DNA from: Kineosporia sp. A_224
Lineage (GTDB): Bacteria; Actinomycetota; Actinomycetes; Actinomycetales; Kineosporiaceae
Direction of reading: 5' to 3'
NCBI RefSeq assembly: GCF_002198655.1
Contig: NZ_MWLN01000220.1
Span: 11,985 to 46,297 of the forward strand
Length of the DNA stretch: 34,313 bases
Of this stretch, positions 1 through 7,709 are shown in pieces. The position numbers were made by a program, and so were the translations under genes. The notes under the pieces are model-generated. The model was not told where the DNA came from and made no database searches. It was given only the letters and a program-made list of their open reading frames with translations. Positions within the stretch are counted from its first letter, which is position 1, and each line of letters begins with the position of its first letter.

Positions 1-112
1 CGAGGACGACGACGAGGACGACGACGACCTCGAGGACATCGACGTCATCGACAACACCGGGTCGGTCGACCTCGCCGAGATCGACGCGGCGGCCGCCCGG
101 GGCGACGGCTAG
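1..112 (+). CDS. C-terminal end of a protein with an acidic tail (5' truncated by window)
   Basis: An open frame enters from the left edge (codons begin at base 2) and stops at TAG 110-112. The 36 visible residues begin with a run of Asp and Glu (EDDDEDDDDLEDID) and end AAAARGDG. No domain can be recognised from this tail, so no function is assigned. The acidic run is typical of a disordered C-terminus. It lies 16 bases before the lipoprotein gene on the same strand, so the two could be co-transcribed. Confidence 0.6.
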   Translation, partial: EDDDEDDDDLEDIDVIDNTGSVDLAEIDAAAARGDG

Positions 113-128
113 AAGCCAGGGGCGGCGG

Positions 129-911
129 ATGTCGCGACCGGGGGTGCGGCGACCAGGTGCGGGCGGCCGGGCTGTGCGTGCCGTCGCGCTGCTCGTGCTT
201 GCGCTGACCGGCGTCACGGCGTGCGGGGACGGCGTACCGTCCGACGGTGCGCCGCCTTCCGGCAGCCCGACGGCTCCTGCGGCGTCCGGTACCCCGACGG
301 CCGCTACCTCCACGACCAGGCCTCCGGCGGCCGAGGACGACACACCCTCCGCGCAGACGGTCACCCTGCCGCCGGCCCCGACCGACGCGGACGTCACACG
401 GTCGCCGACCGCGGGCCCGGGCGTGCGGTGCGGGGACTTCATGCACGTCGGACCGCAGGGGTACGCACCGCGCTTCCACGAGAAGGCGACCGCGGTCCCG
501 GTGATCCTCACCGAGACGCGGCGTCCGGAGCAGTGGGCGCAGGTCCGGTCGCTGCTCGAAGCGGTCTCGCAGGCCGCCGGAGGTCCGTCGCCGGTCCGCT
601 TCGACTACTACGAGGGCCGCACCTACCAGGGCAACCAGCCCCGTGACTTCCTTCTCGAGGACACCGACGGCTACGTCCGTTGGGTCCTGCTCTTCGCGGA
701 CAGCCGGACCTTCACGGACCCCGACCACAGCCTGGCCATCCTGTTCCGCAACGGCGAGGGGCCCCTCGACTACCGGGTCCTCCCGGCCTCGGTCCCCGAG
801 GTGATCCGGCGGTACGACCTGAGCCACTCCGACAACCACGGGCGCACGACCATGCCGTCGGCGTGCGACTTCGCGGCGCGTGCCGGCGACGACCTCGTCT
901 ACGGGAACTGA
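129..911 (+). CDS. putative lipoprotein of unknown function
   Basis: A 260-residue protein. Arg-rich residues 1-17 and a hydrophobic stretch (AVALLVLALTG) lead into a lipobox VTAC with the lipidated Cys near residue 32, so it should be exported and anchored to the outer face of the membrane. A Thr/Pro/Ala/Ser-rich linker of about 70 residues follows. The globular C-terminal part (about 100-260) carries two Cys (RCGDF and SACDF) that could form a disulfide. I do not recognise the family. ATG 129 is preceded by a purine-rich AGGGGCGGCGG that may act as ribosome binding site. The gene converges on the aldo/keto reductase gene with only 21 bases between stops and no clear terminator. Confidence 0.75.
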   Translation: MSRPGVRRPGAGGRAVRAVALLVLALTGVTACGDGVPSDGAPPSGSPTAPAASGTPTAATSTTRPPAAEDDTPSAQTVTLPPAPTDADVTRSPTAGPGVRCGDFMHVGPQGYAPRFHEKATAVPVILTETRRPEQWAQVRSLLEAVSQAAGGPSPVRFDYYEGRTYQGNQPRDFLLEDTDGYVRWVLLFADSRTFTDPDHSLAILFRNGEGPLDYRVLPASVPEVIRRYDLSHSDNHGRTTMPSACDFAARAGDDLVYGN

Positions 912-932
912 GCCCGCGCCCTCCGGACGACC

Positions 933-1916
933 TCAGAACCGCTCGGGGTACCCGATCTGCGGCGCCGAGACCTCGGCGAGCGCGAGCCGGATCTCCGGCG
1001 GCAGCTCGACGGCCTCGCTCGCGAGCGAGGCCCGCAGCTGGGACGCCGTCCGCGCCCCGACGAGCGCCGAGGCGACACCGGGGGTGTCCCGGACCCAGGC
1101 GAGCGCGACCTCCGTCGCGGAGCACCCGAGCCCGTCCGCGGCGGTGGCGACCGCGTCGACGACCCGGCGGGACGCGCCGTCCAGGTACACCCCGACGAAC
1201 CCCGACAGGTGCGGCGACGCGGCGCGCGAGTCCGCGGGCGTCCCGGTGCGGTACTTGCCGGTGAGCACCCCGCGCCCGAGCGGGGACCACGCGAGCACCC
1301 CGAGCCCGAGCGCCTCGGCCGCCGGCAGCACCTCGCGCTCGACCCCGCGCTGCACGAGCGAGAACTCCACCTCGGCGGCGACCGCACCGGCCCCGCCGAG
1401 ACCGCCGGCCCCGGCTGCCTCGAGGAGCGTCGCGGCCCGGGCGGTCTGCCAGCCGCAGTAGTTCGCGAACCCGACGTAACGGGCCCGGCCGGTCCGCAGG
1501 GCGTGCTCGAGGGCCGACATCGTCTCCTCGAGCGGCACGTCCTCGTGCCACGCCTGGGCGAGCCACAGGTCGACGTGGTCGGTACGCAGCCGGCGCAGCG
1601 AACCGTCGAGCGCGGCGAGCATCGTCCGCCGCGACGTGTCGACCTCCTGCACACCGTGCCGCCGGACGACGCCTGCCTTCGTGCACACGATGACGTCCTC
1701 GCGGGGCACGAGCGTGCCCAGCAGGGACCCCAGGACCGTCTCGGACGCGCCGTCGCCGTAGGACGCCGCCGTGTCGACGAGGGTCCCGCCCGCGTCCGCG
1801 AACTCCCTCAGCTGGTCGGCGGCCTCGTGCTCGTCGGTGTCGCGCCCCCAGGTCAGCGTCCCGAGCCCGAGCCGGCTGACCAGGAGGCCGCTGCGTCCGA
1901 CTGCTCGCTGCTCCAC
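933..1916 (-). CDS. aldo/keto reductase family protein
   Basis: A 327-residue (beta/alpha)8 oxidoreductase of the aldo/keto reductase superfamily, which normally reduces carbonyls with NADPH. The N-terminus carries the family pattern (GRSGLLVSRLGLGT) and DTAASYGDG with the expected Asp48 and Tyr53. Lys80 lies in VCTK. The catalytic His normally found in the LxxH strand is replaced: the segment reads DLWLAQAWHED, with Gln121 in the expected place. GTG at 1916-1914 is chosen because it gives the usual family N-terminus and a TACGTT box lies 7 bases upstream. A much longer open frame runs upstream but overlaps the oxidoreductase gene on the other strand. It is divergent from the F420 oxidoreductase. 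Substrate unknown. Confidence 0.88.
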   Translation of the reverse strand: MEQRAVGRSGLLVSRLGLGTLTWGRDTDEHEAADQLREFADAGGTLVDTAASYGDGASETVLGSLLGTLVPREDVIVCTKAGVVRRHGVQEVDTSRRTMLAALDGSLRRLRTDHVDLWLAQAWHEDVPLEETMSALEHALRTGRARYVGFANYCGWQTARAATLLEAAGAGGLGGAGAVAAEVEFSLVQRGVEREVLPAAEALGLGVLAWSPLGRGVLTGKYRTGTPADSRAASPHLSGFVGVYLDGASRRVVDAVATAADGLGCSATEVALAWVRDTPGVASALVGARTASQLRASLASEAVELPPEIRLALAEVSAPQIGYPERF

Positions 1917-1923
1917 GATGGTC

Positions 1924-1929
1924 AACGTA
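1924..1929 (-). promoter_or_regulatory. -10 box for the aldo/keto reductase gene (leaderless)
   Basis: TACGTT on the minus strand ends 7 bases before the GTG start. This fits the TAnnnT, 6-9 base spacing seen at most genes of this window and implies transcription starting at or next to the start codon. Confidence 0.5.
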
Positions 1930-2023
1930 GAGCAATCATCCGCGCCGCTCCGGTATCTCGGGGGACACGACGGTGGCACCGCACAATGCCGGGGAGGCGC
2001 CTCGGCGGCAGGTGACCCGCCGG

Positions 2024-2029
2024 TAGGGT
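2024..2029 (+). promoter_or_regulatory. -10 box for the F420 oxidoreductase gene (leaderless)
   Basis: TAGGGT is followed by 7 bases and then the ATG at 2037. No Shine-Dalgarno sequence is present, so a leaderless transcript is likely. Confidence 0.6.
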
Positions 2030-2036
2030 CGGACGC

Positions 2037-3101
2037 ATGCGCCTCGGAATCAACCTCGGCTACTGGGGTATGGGCAACGACGCCGACAACCTCGCGCTCG
2101 CCCGCGAGGCCGACCGCCTCGGCTACGCCGTCGCCTGGGTCGCCGAGGCGTACGGCTCTGACGCCGCGACGATCCTGTCGTGGATCGCCGCGCAGACCGA
2201 GCGCATCGACATCGGCTCGGCGGTCTTCCAGATCCCGGCGCGCACCCCGGCGATGACCGCGATGACCGCGGGCACCCTCGACACCCTGTCCGGCGGCCGG
2301 TTCCGGCTCGGGCTCGGCGTGAGCGGCCCGCAGGTCTCCGAGGGCTGGCACGGCGTCCGGTTCGACGCCCCGCTCGGGCGCACCCGGGAGTACGTCGACA
2401 TCGTCCGGATGGCGCTGCGCCGCGACAAGGTCGAGTACGCGGGCCAGCACTACACGCTTCCGCTGCCCGACGGCCCCGGCAAGGCGCTGCGGCTGACGAT
2501 CCACCCGGTCCGCGAGCAGATCCCGGTCTACCTCGCCGCCGTCGGCCCGAAGAACCTCGAGCTCACCGGTGAGCTCGCCGAGGGCTGGCTCGCCATCTTC
2601 TTCTCGCCCGAGCACGCCGAGGTCTCCCTCGAGCCGCTGCGGGCCGGCCGGGTCAAGGCCGGCAAGGGCACCCCGGAGAACCCGCTCGCCGGCTTCGACG
2701 TCGTCCCGACCGTCCCGGTCGCGATCACGGACGACGTGTCGTCGGCGGCCGACCGCCTGCGCGGCTACGCGGCGCTCTACACCGGCGGCATGGGCAGCCG
2801 CGACAAGAACTTCTACAACGCGCTCATGCGCCGGATGGGCTTCGAGGACGCGGCCGTGAAGGTCCAGGACCTCTACCTCGCCAAGCAGCACCGGGACGCC
2901 GCCGCCGCCGTCCCGGAGGAGTTCATCGACGCCACGAGCCTGCTCGGGCCCAAGGAGCGCGTCCGCGACCGGATGGTCGCGTTCGCCGAGGCCGGCGTGA
3001 CGACCCTGACGATCAGCCCCGCAGCCCTGAACCTGGAGGACCGCGTGTCCATGCTCCGTGACGTCGCCGAGGCGCTCGAGGCCGCCGGGCTCGCCGAGTG
3101 A
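2037..3101 (+). CDS. LLM class F420-dependent oxidoreductase (Rv3520c-type)
   Basis: A 354-residue luciferase-like monooxygenase-fold protein, expected to use reduced cofactor F420 for hydride transfer on an unknown substrate in the cytoplasm. It starts MRLGINLGYWG and has the family signature around residues 80-110: the TLDTLSGGRFRLGLGVSG segment of LLM flavin/F420 enzymes, followed by QVSEGWHGV. The full (beta/alpha)8 length is present. The start is fixed by the adjacent TAGGGT box. The stop TGA overlaps the GTG start of the undecaprenyl-diphosphatase gene (GTGA), implying translational coupling. Subfamily assignment is from overall sequence pattern, not a search. Confidence 0.9.
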   Translation: MRLGINLGYWGMGNDADNLALAREADRLGYAVAWVAEAYGSDAATILSWIAAQTERIDIGSAVFQIPARTPAMTAMTAGTLDTLSGGRFRLGLGVSGPQVSEGWHGVRFDAPLGRTREYVDIVRMALRRDKVEYAGQHYTLPLPDGPGKALRLTIHPVREQIPVYLAAVGPKNLELTGELAEGWLAIFFSPEHAEVSLEPLRAGRVKAGKGTPENPLAGFDVVPTVPVAITDDVSSAADRLRGYAALYTGGMGSRDKNFYNALMRRMGFEDAAVKVQDLYLAKQHRDAAAAVPEEFIDATSLLGPKERVRDRMVAFAEAGVTTLTISPAALNLEDRVSMLRDVAEALEAAGLAE

Positions 3102-3934
3102 GCACCCTGAGCTACTTCGACTCCGTCGTCCTCGGCGTCGTCGAGGGGCTGACCGAGTTCCTCCCCGTCTCGAGCACCGGCCACCTGACGATCGCCAGCA
3201 AGGCCCTCGGGCTGAAGATCGACGACCCGGCGATCACCGCGTACACGGCGATCATCCAGATGGGCGCGATCTTCGCGACGTTCCTCTACTTCCGCAAGGA
3301 CATCTGGCTGCTCGCCAAGGAGGGCACGACCGGCTGGATGTCGAGCGACTGGCGGCGGCGGCAGGACTTCAAGTTCGCCTGGTACGTCGTCGCCGGCTCG
3401 ATCCCGATCGGCATCGTCGGGTTCCTCTCCAAGGACCTCATCACCGGCCCGCTGCGCAGCCTGTGGGTCGTCGCCGCCGCGCTCATCCTCTGGAGCGGCG
3501 TCATGTACGTCGCCGAGAAGCGCGGCCGGCAGAGCCTGGACCAGCAGGACCTCACCCTGAAGATCGTGCTGACGATCGGCCTCGTGCAGTGCCTCGCGCT
3601 GATCCCCGGTGTCTCCCGCTCGGGGGCGACGATCTCGGCCGGTCTGCTCCAGGACGTGAACCGGGTCACGGCGACCCGGCTGTCCTTCTTCCTCGCGATC
3701 CCCGCGCTCACCGCCGCCGGGCTCTACGAGCTCAAGGACGTCGACACCGCCGTCGTCGGCTGGGGCCAGATCGCGGTCGGCACGCTCGTGTCCTTCGCCG
3801 TGGCCTACGCGTCGATCGCGTGGCTGCTGCGGTTCGTCGCCAAGCACCCCATCACGGTCTTCGTGGGTTACCGGGTCGCGGCCGGCGCGGCGCTCCTCGT
3901 GCTGCTCGCGGCGGGTGTCGTCAGCGCCACCTGA
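3098..3934 (+). CDS. uppP: undecaprenyl-diphosphatase (bacitracin resistance protein, BacA/UppP family)
   Basis: A 278-residue polytopic membrane enzyme that dephosphorylates undecaprenyl diphosphate so the lipid carrier of cell-wall synthesis can be recycled. Both catalytic motifs are visible. One is EGLTEFLPVSSTGH at residues 16-29, including Glu16, Glu20 and His29. The other is PGVSRSGATIS with Arg174. Several hydrophobic membrane segments follow, with the last ending near the C-terminus (AALLVLLAAGVV). The GTG start overlaps the preceding stop, so it is probably translated from the same mRNA. In mycobacteria the homologue (Rv2136c, from memory) sits at the same place relative to the phosphatase, DUF3090 and mshC genes. 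Confidence 0.95.
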   Translation: MSTLSYFDSVVLGVVEGLTEFLPVSSTGHLTIASKALGLKIDDPAITAYTAIIQMGAIFATFLYFRKDIWLLAKEGTTGWMSSDWRRRQDFKFAWYVVAGSIPIGIVGFLSKDLITGPLRSLWVVAAALILWSGVMYVAEKRGRQSLDQQDLTLKIVLTIGLVQCLALIPGVSRSGATISAGLLQDVNRVTATRLSFFLAIPALTAAGLYELKDVDTAVVGWGQIAVGTLVSFAVAYASIAWLLRFVAKHPITVFVGYRVAAGAALLVLLAAGVVSAT

Positions 3935-3937
3935 GCA

Positions 3938-3974
3938 GGTGCCCCGGCCGCGCCGCGCCGTCCGGAGCGGCACC
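3938..3974 (+). terminator. possible terminator hairpin after uppP
   Basis: GGTGCC at 3938-3943 pairs with GGCACC at 3969-3974, and inner CCGG arms allow further pairing across a bulge. It sits between the uppP stop and the -10 box of the next gene. There is no T tract, so the call is tentative. Confidence 0.3.
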
Positions 3975-3977
3975 CCT

Positions 3978-3983
3978 TAGAGT
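3978..3983 (+). promoter_or_regulatory. -10 box for the histidine phosphatase gene (leaderless)
   Basis: TAGAGT followed by 6 bases and the GTG start at 3990; no ribosome binding site lies between. Confidence 0.55.
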
Positions 3984-3989
3984 CGGCTC

Positions 3990-4763
3990 GTGCCCACCGT
4001 CCTGCTCGTCCGCCACGGCCGCACGACCGCCAACGCGAGCGGCGTGCTCGCCGGCTGGACCCCCGGGGTGGGCCTCGACGACACCGGCCGCGCGCAGGCG
4101 CAGGCCCTCGCCGCCCGGATGGCGGTACTGCCGATCGCGTCGGTCGTCACGAGCCCGTTGCAGCGCTGCGTCGAGACCTCCGCGGCCCTCGTCGCCGTCG
4201 CGGGGCCGGACGCCGCCGCGCGGCCCGAGCCGGTCGTCGACGAGCGTCTCGGTGAGTGCCGCTACGGCGACTGGACCGGCAAGGAGCTCAAGGTCCTCGC
4301 GAAGGAGCCGCTCTGGGCCGTCGTCCAGGCGCACCCGTCGGCGGTGACGTTCCCCGGCCCCGAGGGCGAGTCGATGCTCACCATGCAGCACCGCGCCGTC
4401 GAGGCGGTCCGGGCGCACGACGCGCGGGTCGCCGCCGAGCACGGGCCGGACGCCGTCTGGGTCGCCGTCTCGCACGGGGACGTCATCAAGGCCGTCGTCG
4501 CCGACGCGCTCGGCATGCACCTGGACGCCTTCCAGCGGATCCAGGTCGACCCGTGCTCGGTGAGCGCCGTCCGCTACACCCCGCTGCGGCCGTTCTCGCT
4601 GCGGGTCAACGACACCGGCGGGGACCTGTCAGGGCTGCGACCGCCGCCCGCCAAGAAGCGCCGGGCCGCCCGCAAGGGCAGCCGGACGACGGCCGCCGAC
4701 CTCGCGGCGGCCTCCGACGCGGCCGTCGGCGGCGGCAGCGGCAACCGCACCGGCAACGGCTAG
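3990..4763 (+). CDS. histidine phosphatase family protein (MSMEG_4193-type putative phosphomutase)
   Basis: A 257-residue cytoplasmic protein of the phosphoglycerate mutase-like superfamily. The catalytic RHG motif is at residues 8-10 (phospho-accepting His9) and the second catalytic His is His162 in VSHGD. The middle carries the expected acidic segment (VVDERLGECRYGDWTG). The C-terminal 40 residues are a Lys/Arg/Ala/Gly-rich tail that looks disordered. The gene stands next to DUF3090 and SCO1664-type genes, an association conserved in actinobacteria, which suggests a shared but undefined pathway near mycothiol synthesis. GTG 3990 is chosen because of the adjoining TAGAGT box and because the protein then begins directly at the first beta strand. 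Substrate unknown. Confidence 0.9.
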   Translation: MPTVLLVRHGRTTANASGVLAGWTPGVGLDDTGRAQAQALAARMAVLPIASVVTSPLQRCVETSAALVAVAGPDAAARPEPVVDERLGECRYGDWTGKELKVLAKEPLWAVVQAHPSAVTFPGPEGESMLTMQHRAVEAVRAHDARVAAEHGPDAVWVAVSHGDVIKAVVADALGMHLDAFQRIQVDPCSVSAVRYTPLRPFSLRVNDTGGDLSGLRPPPAKKRRAARKGSRTTAADLAAASDAAVGGGSGNRTGNG

Positions 4764-4766
4764 GGT
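4761..4766 (+). promoter_or_regulatory. -10 box overlapping the upstream stop codon
   Basis: TAGGGT begins with the TAG stop codon of the phosphatase gene and is followed by 8 bases before the ATG at 4775. The same three bases therefore serve as stop codon and promoter element. Confidence 0.6.
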
Positions 4767-4774
4767 CTGTGGAT

Positions 4775-5371
4775 ATGTCTCGACAGGTCTTCGACTACGA
4801 CCCGCCGGACCGCTTCGTGGCGGGCACGGTCGGTGAGCCGGGCCAGCGCACCTTCTTCCTCCAGGCGCGCGCCGGCACCCGGCTCACGAGCGTCGCGCTC
4901 GAGAAGACCCAGGTGAGCGTCCTCGCCGAGCGCGTCGACGAGTTGCTCGACGAGGTCCTGCGGCGCAGCGGCGGGCAGGCGCCGGTCCCGGCGCTCACCC
5001 CGACGGTCGCCGAGGACACCGCCGCGCTCGACACCCCCATCGAGGAGGAGTTCCGGGTCGGCACGATGAGCCTGGCCTGGGACGGCGAGACGAGCCGGGT
5101 CGTCATCGAGGCGTTCTCCGAGGGCGCCACCCCCGAGCTCGAGGACACCGACGACGAGGACGACGAGGAGCCCGTCGGGCTGCTCGCGGACGACGAGCCC
5201 GCGGCGTCCGGGATGGTCCTGCGGGTGCGGCTCACCGGTGCCCAGGCTCGTGCCTTCGCCAAGCGCGCCCTCGCCGTCGTCGCGGCCGGCCGCCCGCCGT
5301 GCCCGTTCTGCGAGGGCCCGCTCGACCCGCAGGGGCACATCTGCCCGCGGGCCAACGGCTACCGGCGCTGA
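4775..5371 (+). CDS. DUF3090 family protein with C-terminal zinc-ribbon-like motif
   Basis: A 198-residue protein of the actinobacterial DUF3090 family, function not known. It begins MSRQVFDYDPPDRFVAGTVG, typical of the family. A long acidic stretch (DTDDEDDEE) lies near residue 128. The C-terminus holds CPFCEGPLDP followed by GHICPRANGYRR: CxxC, then HxC, a likely metal-binding knuckle. ATG 4775 is chosen because of the TAGGGT box 8 bases upstream and the family N-terminus. The frame is open further upstream but would overlap the phosphatase gene. The SCO1664-type gene starts two bases after its stop. Confidence 0.9.
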   Translation: MSRQVFDYDPPDRFVAGTVGEPGQRTFFLQARAGTRLTSVALEKTQVSVLAERVDELLDEVLRRSGGQAPVPALTPTVAEDTAALDTPIEEEFRVGTMSLAWDGETSRVVIEAFSEGATPELEDTDDEDDEEPVGLLADDEPAASGMVLRVRLTGAQARAFAKRALAVVAAGRPPCPFCEGPLDPQGHICPRANGYRR

Positions 5372-5373
5372 CC

Positions 5374-6252
5374 GTGCCCGCAGAGCCGGCCGACCAGGCG
5401 CCCGCCGAGCCGTCCGCGGCCGTGGACGAGGCGACCCGGGTCGAGATCCTCTCCCGCGGGGAGCTCGAGATCCGTGGCCGGCTCGTCGACGCGAGCAACG
5501 CGACACTGCTCGCGAGCGTGACGCTCGACGGCGTCACCGCAGCATGCGTGTACAAGCCGGTCGCGGGGGAGCGGCCGCTGTGGGACTTCCCGTCGCGCAC
5601 CCTGGCCCGCCGCGAGGTCGCGGCCTACGTGCTGTCCGCGGGGGCCGGGCTCGACGTCGTCCCGGTGACCGTCCTGCGGGAGGGGCCGTACGGCACCGGC
5701 AGCGTGCAGTGGTGGGTCGACGAGGGCCAGGTCGACGAGGACGGGGACCCGGTCTCCGGGGAGCCCGGGGCCGGGCTCGTCGACGTCGTCCCGCCGCAGG
5801 AGCTGCCCGCCGGGTGGCGGCGGATCCTCGACGCCGAGGGCATCGACGGCCGCCCGGTCGTCCTCGCCCACGCCGACGACCCGACCCTGCGCCGGATGGC
5901 CCTGTTCGACGCGGTGGCGAACAACGCCGACCGCAAGGGCGGCCACGTCGTCCGGGACGCCGAGGGCGGCGTCTTCGGCGTCGACCACGGCCTCACCTTC
6001 AACCTCGACGACAAGCTCCGGACCGTGCTCTGGGGCTGGGCCGGCGAACGGCTGCCGGGGCAGGACCGCGAGCTGCTCGCCGTCCTCGTCCGGGACCTCG
6101 AGGGCGGCGGCCCGGTCCGCGGCGCGCTCGACGACCTGCTCGCGACGGAGGAGGTCGACCGGACCGCCGAGCGGGCCCGCGACGTCCTCTCCGCGGGGCG
6201 CTACCCGCGGCCGTCGTACGGCCGCCCGCCGATCCCGTGGCCGGCGTTCTGA
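5374..6252 (+). CDS. SCO1664 family protein (phosphatidylinositol 3-/4-kinase-like fold)
   Basis: A 292-residue protein of the actinobacterial SCO1664 family, which is distantly related to lipid and protein kinases. Kinase-like features can be read: a beta-sheet Lys in CVYKPVAGE (candidate ATP-binding Lys), a catalytic-loop-like segment LFDAVANNADRKGGHVV, and a metal-binding-like VFGVDHGLTFN. The N-terminal 25 residues are Ala/Pro-rich and probably disordered. GTG 5374 starts two bases after the DUF3090 stop, implying coupled translation. The substrate is not known, and whether it is an active kinase is inference. The steady association with DUF3090, the histidine phosphatase and mshC suggests a common process. 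Confidence 0.87.
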   Translation: MPAEPADQAPAEPSAAVDEATRVEILSRGELEIRGRLVDASNATLLASVTLDGVTAACVYKPVAGERPLWDFPSRTLARREVAAYVLSAGAGLDVVPVTVLREGPYGTGSVQWWVDEGQVDEDGDPVSGEPGAGLVDVVPPQELPAGWRRILDAEGIDGRPVVLAHADDPTLRRMALFDAVANNADRKGGHVVRDAEGGVFGVDHGLTFNLDDKLRTVLWGWAGERLPGQDRELLAVLVRDLEGGGPVRGALDDLLATEEVDRTAERARDVLSAGRYPRPSYGRPPIPWPAF

Positions 6253-6292
6253 GCCCGCCGCGACCGACGCGCGACCCTGCACGGTGAGCAGT

Positions 6293-6298
6293 TAGGCT
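6293..6298 (+). promoter_or_regulatory. -10 box for mshC (leaderless)
   Basis: TAGGCT with a 6-base gap to the GTG start at 6305. Confidence 0.5.
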
Positions 6299-6304
6299 CC
6301 GGTC

Positions 6305-7588
6305 GTGACTCGCTGGCCCGCGCCCCCCGTCCCGACCCTGCCCGGCCGAGGGCTCCCGGTCCGCCTCCACGACACCGCGACCGGCACCTCCGTGCGGAGC
6401 GCCGAGGGCCCCGTCGCCCGGATGTACGTCTGCGGCATCACGCCCTACGACGCGACCCACCTGGGCCACGCGTCGACGTACGTCGCCTTCGACCTGCTCA
6501 ACCGGGCCTGGCGGGACGCCGGCCTCGAGGTCCGGTACGTCCAGAACGTCACCGACGTCGACGACCCGCTGCTCGAGCGCGCGAACGCGACGGGCGTCGA
6601 CTGGAAGGTCCTCGCGACCGAGCAGACCGACCTGTTCGCCGAGGACATGGACGCCCTCGACGTCCTGCCGCCGGACGACTACATCGGTGCCGTCGAGGGC
6701 ATCCCGCTCGTCGTCGACGCCGTCGAGAAGCTCATCGACCTCGGCTACGCCTACCGGGTCGGCGCCTCCGAGGACCACCCGGACGGCGACGTCTACTTCT
6801 CCGTCAACGCCGACCCGACGTTCGGGGCGGTGAGCCACCTCGACGAGCCACAGATGCTCGAGATCTTCGCCGAGCGCGGCGGCGACCCGGACCGGCCCGG
6901 CAAGAAGCACCCGCTCGACTGCCTGCTGTGGCGTGTGGCCCGCCCGGGCGAGCCCTCGTGGGACGGCCGCACCCTCGGCTCCGGCCGCCCCGGCTGGCAC
7001 ATCGAGTGCACGACGATCGCGCTGAAGCACCTGGGGATGGGCTTCGACGTCCAGGGCGGCGGCGCGGACCTGATCTTCCCGCACCACGAGATGGGCGCGG
7101 CCGAGGGCCACCTGCTCACCGGGACCCACCCGTACGCCAAGGTCTACGCGCACACCGGCATGGTCGGGCTCGACGGTCACAAGATGAGCAAGTCCCGCGG
7201 CAACCTCGTGTTCGTCTCGCGGCTGCGGGCGGACGGCGTCCCGCCGGCGGCGATCCGGCTGCAGATCCTCGCGCACCACTACCGCACCGACTGGGAGTGG
7301 ACGCAGGAGTCCCTCGACGATGCGGTCGCCCGGCTCACCCGCTGGCAGACCGCCGTCCGGACGACGCTCCCCGACGGCGTGTCCGTCGGGCCCTCCCAGG
7401 AGGACACCCTGGCCGCGGTCCGCGAGCGGCTCGCCGACGACCTCGACGCCCCCGGCGCCCTGGCCGCCGTCGACGCCTGGGCGGACGCCGTCCTCGCCGT
7501 CCCCGGCACGACGGCCGCCCCCGCCGACGAGGCCGCCCACGGTCTCGTCGCCCTCACCGCCGACGCGCTCCTCGGCGTCCGGCTCTGA
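6305..7588 (+). CDS. mshC: L-cysteine:1D-myo-inosityl 2-amino-2-deoxy-alpha-D-glucopyranoside ligase
   Basis: A 427-residue cytoplasmic enzyme that joins cysteine to GlcN-inositol with ATP, the third step of mycothiol synthesis. It is a class I aminoacyl-tRNA-synthetase fold related to CysS. Visible motifs are a zinc-binding Cys43 in [14 protein letters not shown] with the HIGH-type motif HLGH at 52-55, [14 protein letters not shown] (second zinc Cys), FPHHE, and KMSKS at 293-297. The ECTT wording, the N-terminal extension ([18 protein letters not shown]) and the short C-terminal part separate it from true cysteinyl-tRNA synthetase. GTG 6305 is preceded by TAGGCT. Its presence shows that the organism makes mycothiol, and the gene lies in the usual actinobacterial neighbourhood. 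Confidence 0.95.
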   Translation: MTRWPAPPVPTLPGRGLPVRLHDTATGTSVRSAEGPVARMYVCGITPYDATHLGHASTYVAFDLLNRAWRDAGLEVRYVQNVTDVDDPLLERANATGVDWKVLATEQTDLFAEDMDALDVLPPDDYIGAVEGIPLVVDAVEKLIDLGYAYRVGASEDHPDGDVYFSVNADPTFGAVSHLDEPQMLEIFAERGGDPDRPGKKHPLDCLLWRVARPGEPSWDGRTLGSGRPGWHIECTTIALKHLGMGFDVQGGGADLIFPHHEMGAAEGHLLTGTHPYAKVYAHTGMVGLDGHKMSKSRGNLVFVSRLRADGVPPAAIRLQILAHHYRTDWEWTQESLDDAVARLTRWQTAVRTTLPDGVSVGPSQEDTLAAVRERLADDLDAPGALAAVDAWADAVLAVPGTTAAPADEAAHGLVALTADALLGVRL

Positions 7589-7594
7589 GTCCGG

Positions 7595-7630
7595 CCCGCA
7601 GGCGCTGACCGACGGTGGCGCGGCTGCGGG
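7595..7630 (+). terminator. hairpin terminator candidate after mshC
   Basis: CCCGCAG (7595-7601) pairs with CTGCGGG (7624-7630). Inner GCGC arms (7602-7605 and 7618-7621) extend the stem across a GG bulge. It begins six bases after the mshC stop and separates the backbone operon from the SARP-like genes. Confidence 0.5.
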
Positions 7631-7695
7631 TCGACCTGCTCGGACCCGGTCGCGACGCCGACCTCGGATGCGCACCACCAGGCTCCGCCGCGCGG

Positions 7696-7701
7696 CAGAA
7701 T
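7696..7701 (+). promoter_or_regulatory. putative -10 box of the first SARP-like gene
   Basis: CAGAAT lies 8 bases before ATG 7710. It departs from TAnnnT only at the first base. The 8-base gap (CCCCGATC) resembles the gaps at the next two genes (TGCCGACC before the GTG, TGCCGATC before the ATG). Confidence 0.4.
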
Positions 7702-7709
7702 CCCCGATC

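Noticed and set aside
1-40. GAGGACGAC direct repeat as a regulatory repeat
   Set aside because: It is the codon run of an Asp/Glu-rich protein tail in an open frame ending at 112.
6305-7588. Cysteinyl-tRNA synthetase instead of mshC
   Set aside because: HLGH and KMSKS are shared by both, but the N-terminal extension, ECTT wording, length and gene neighbourhood fit MshC.
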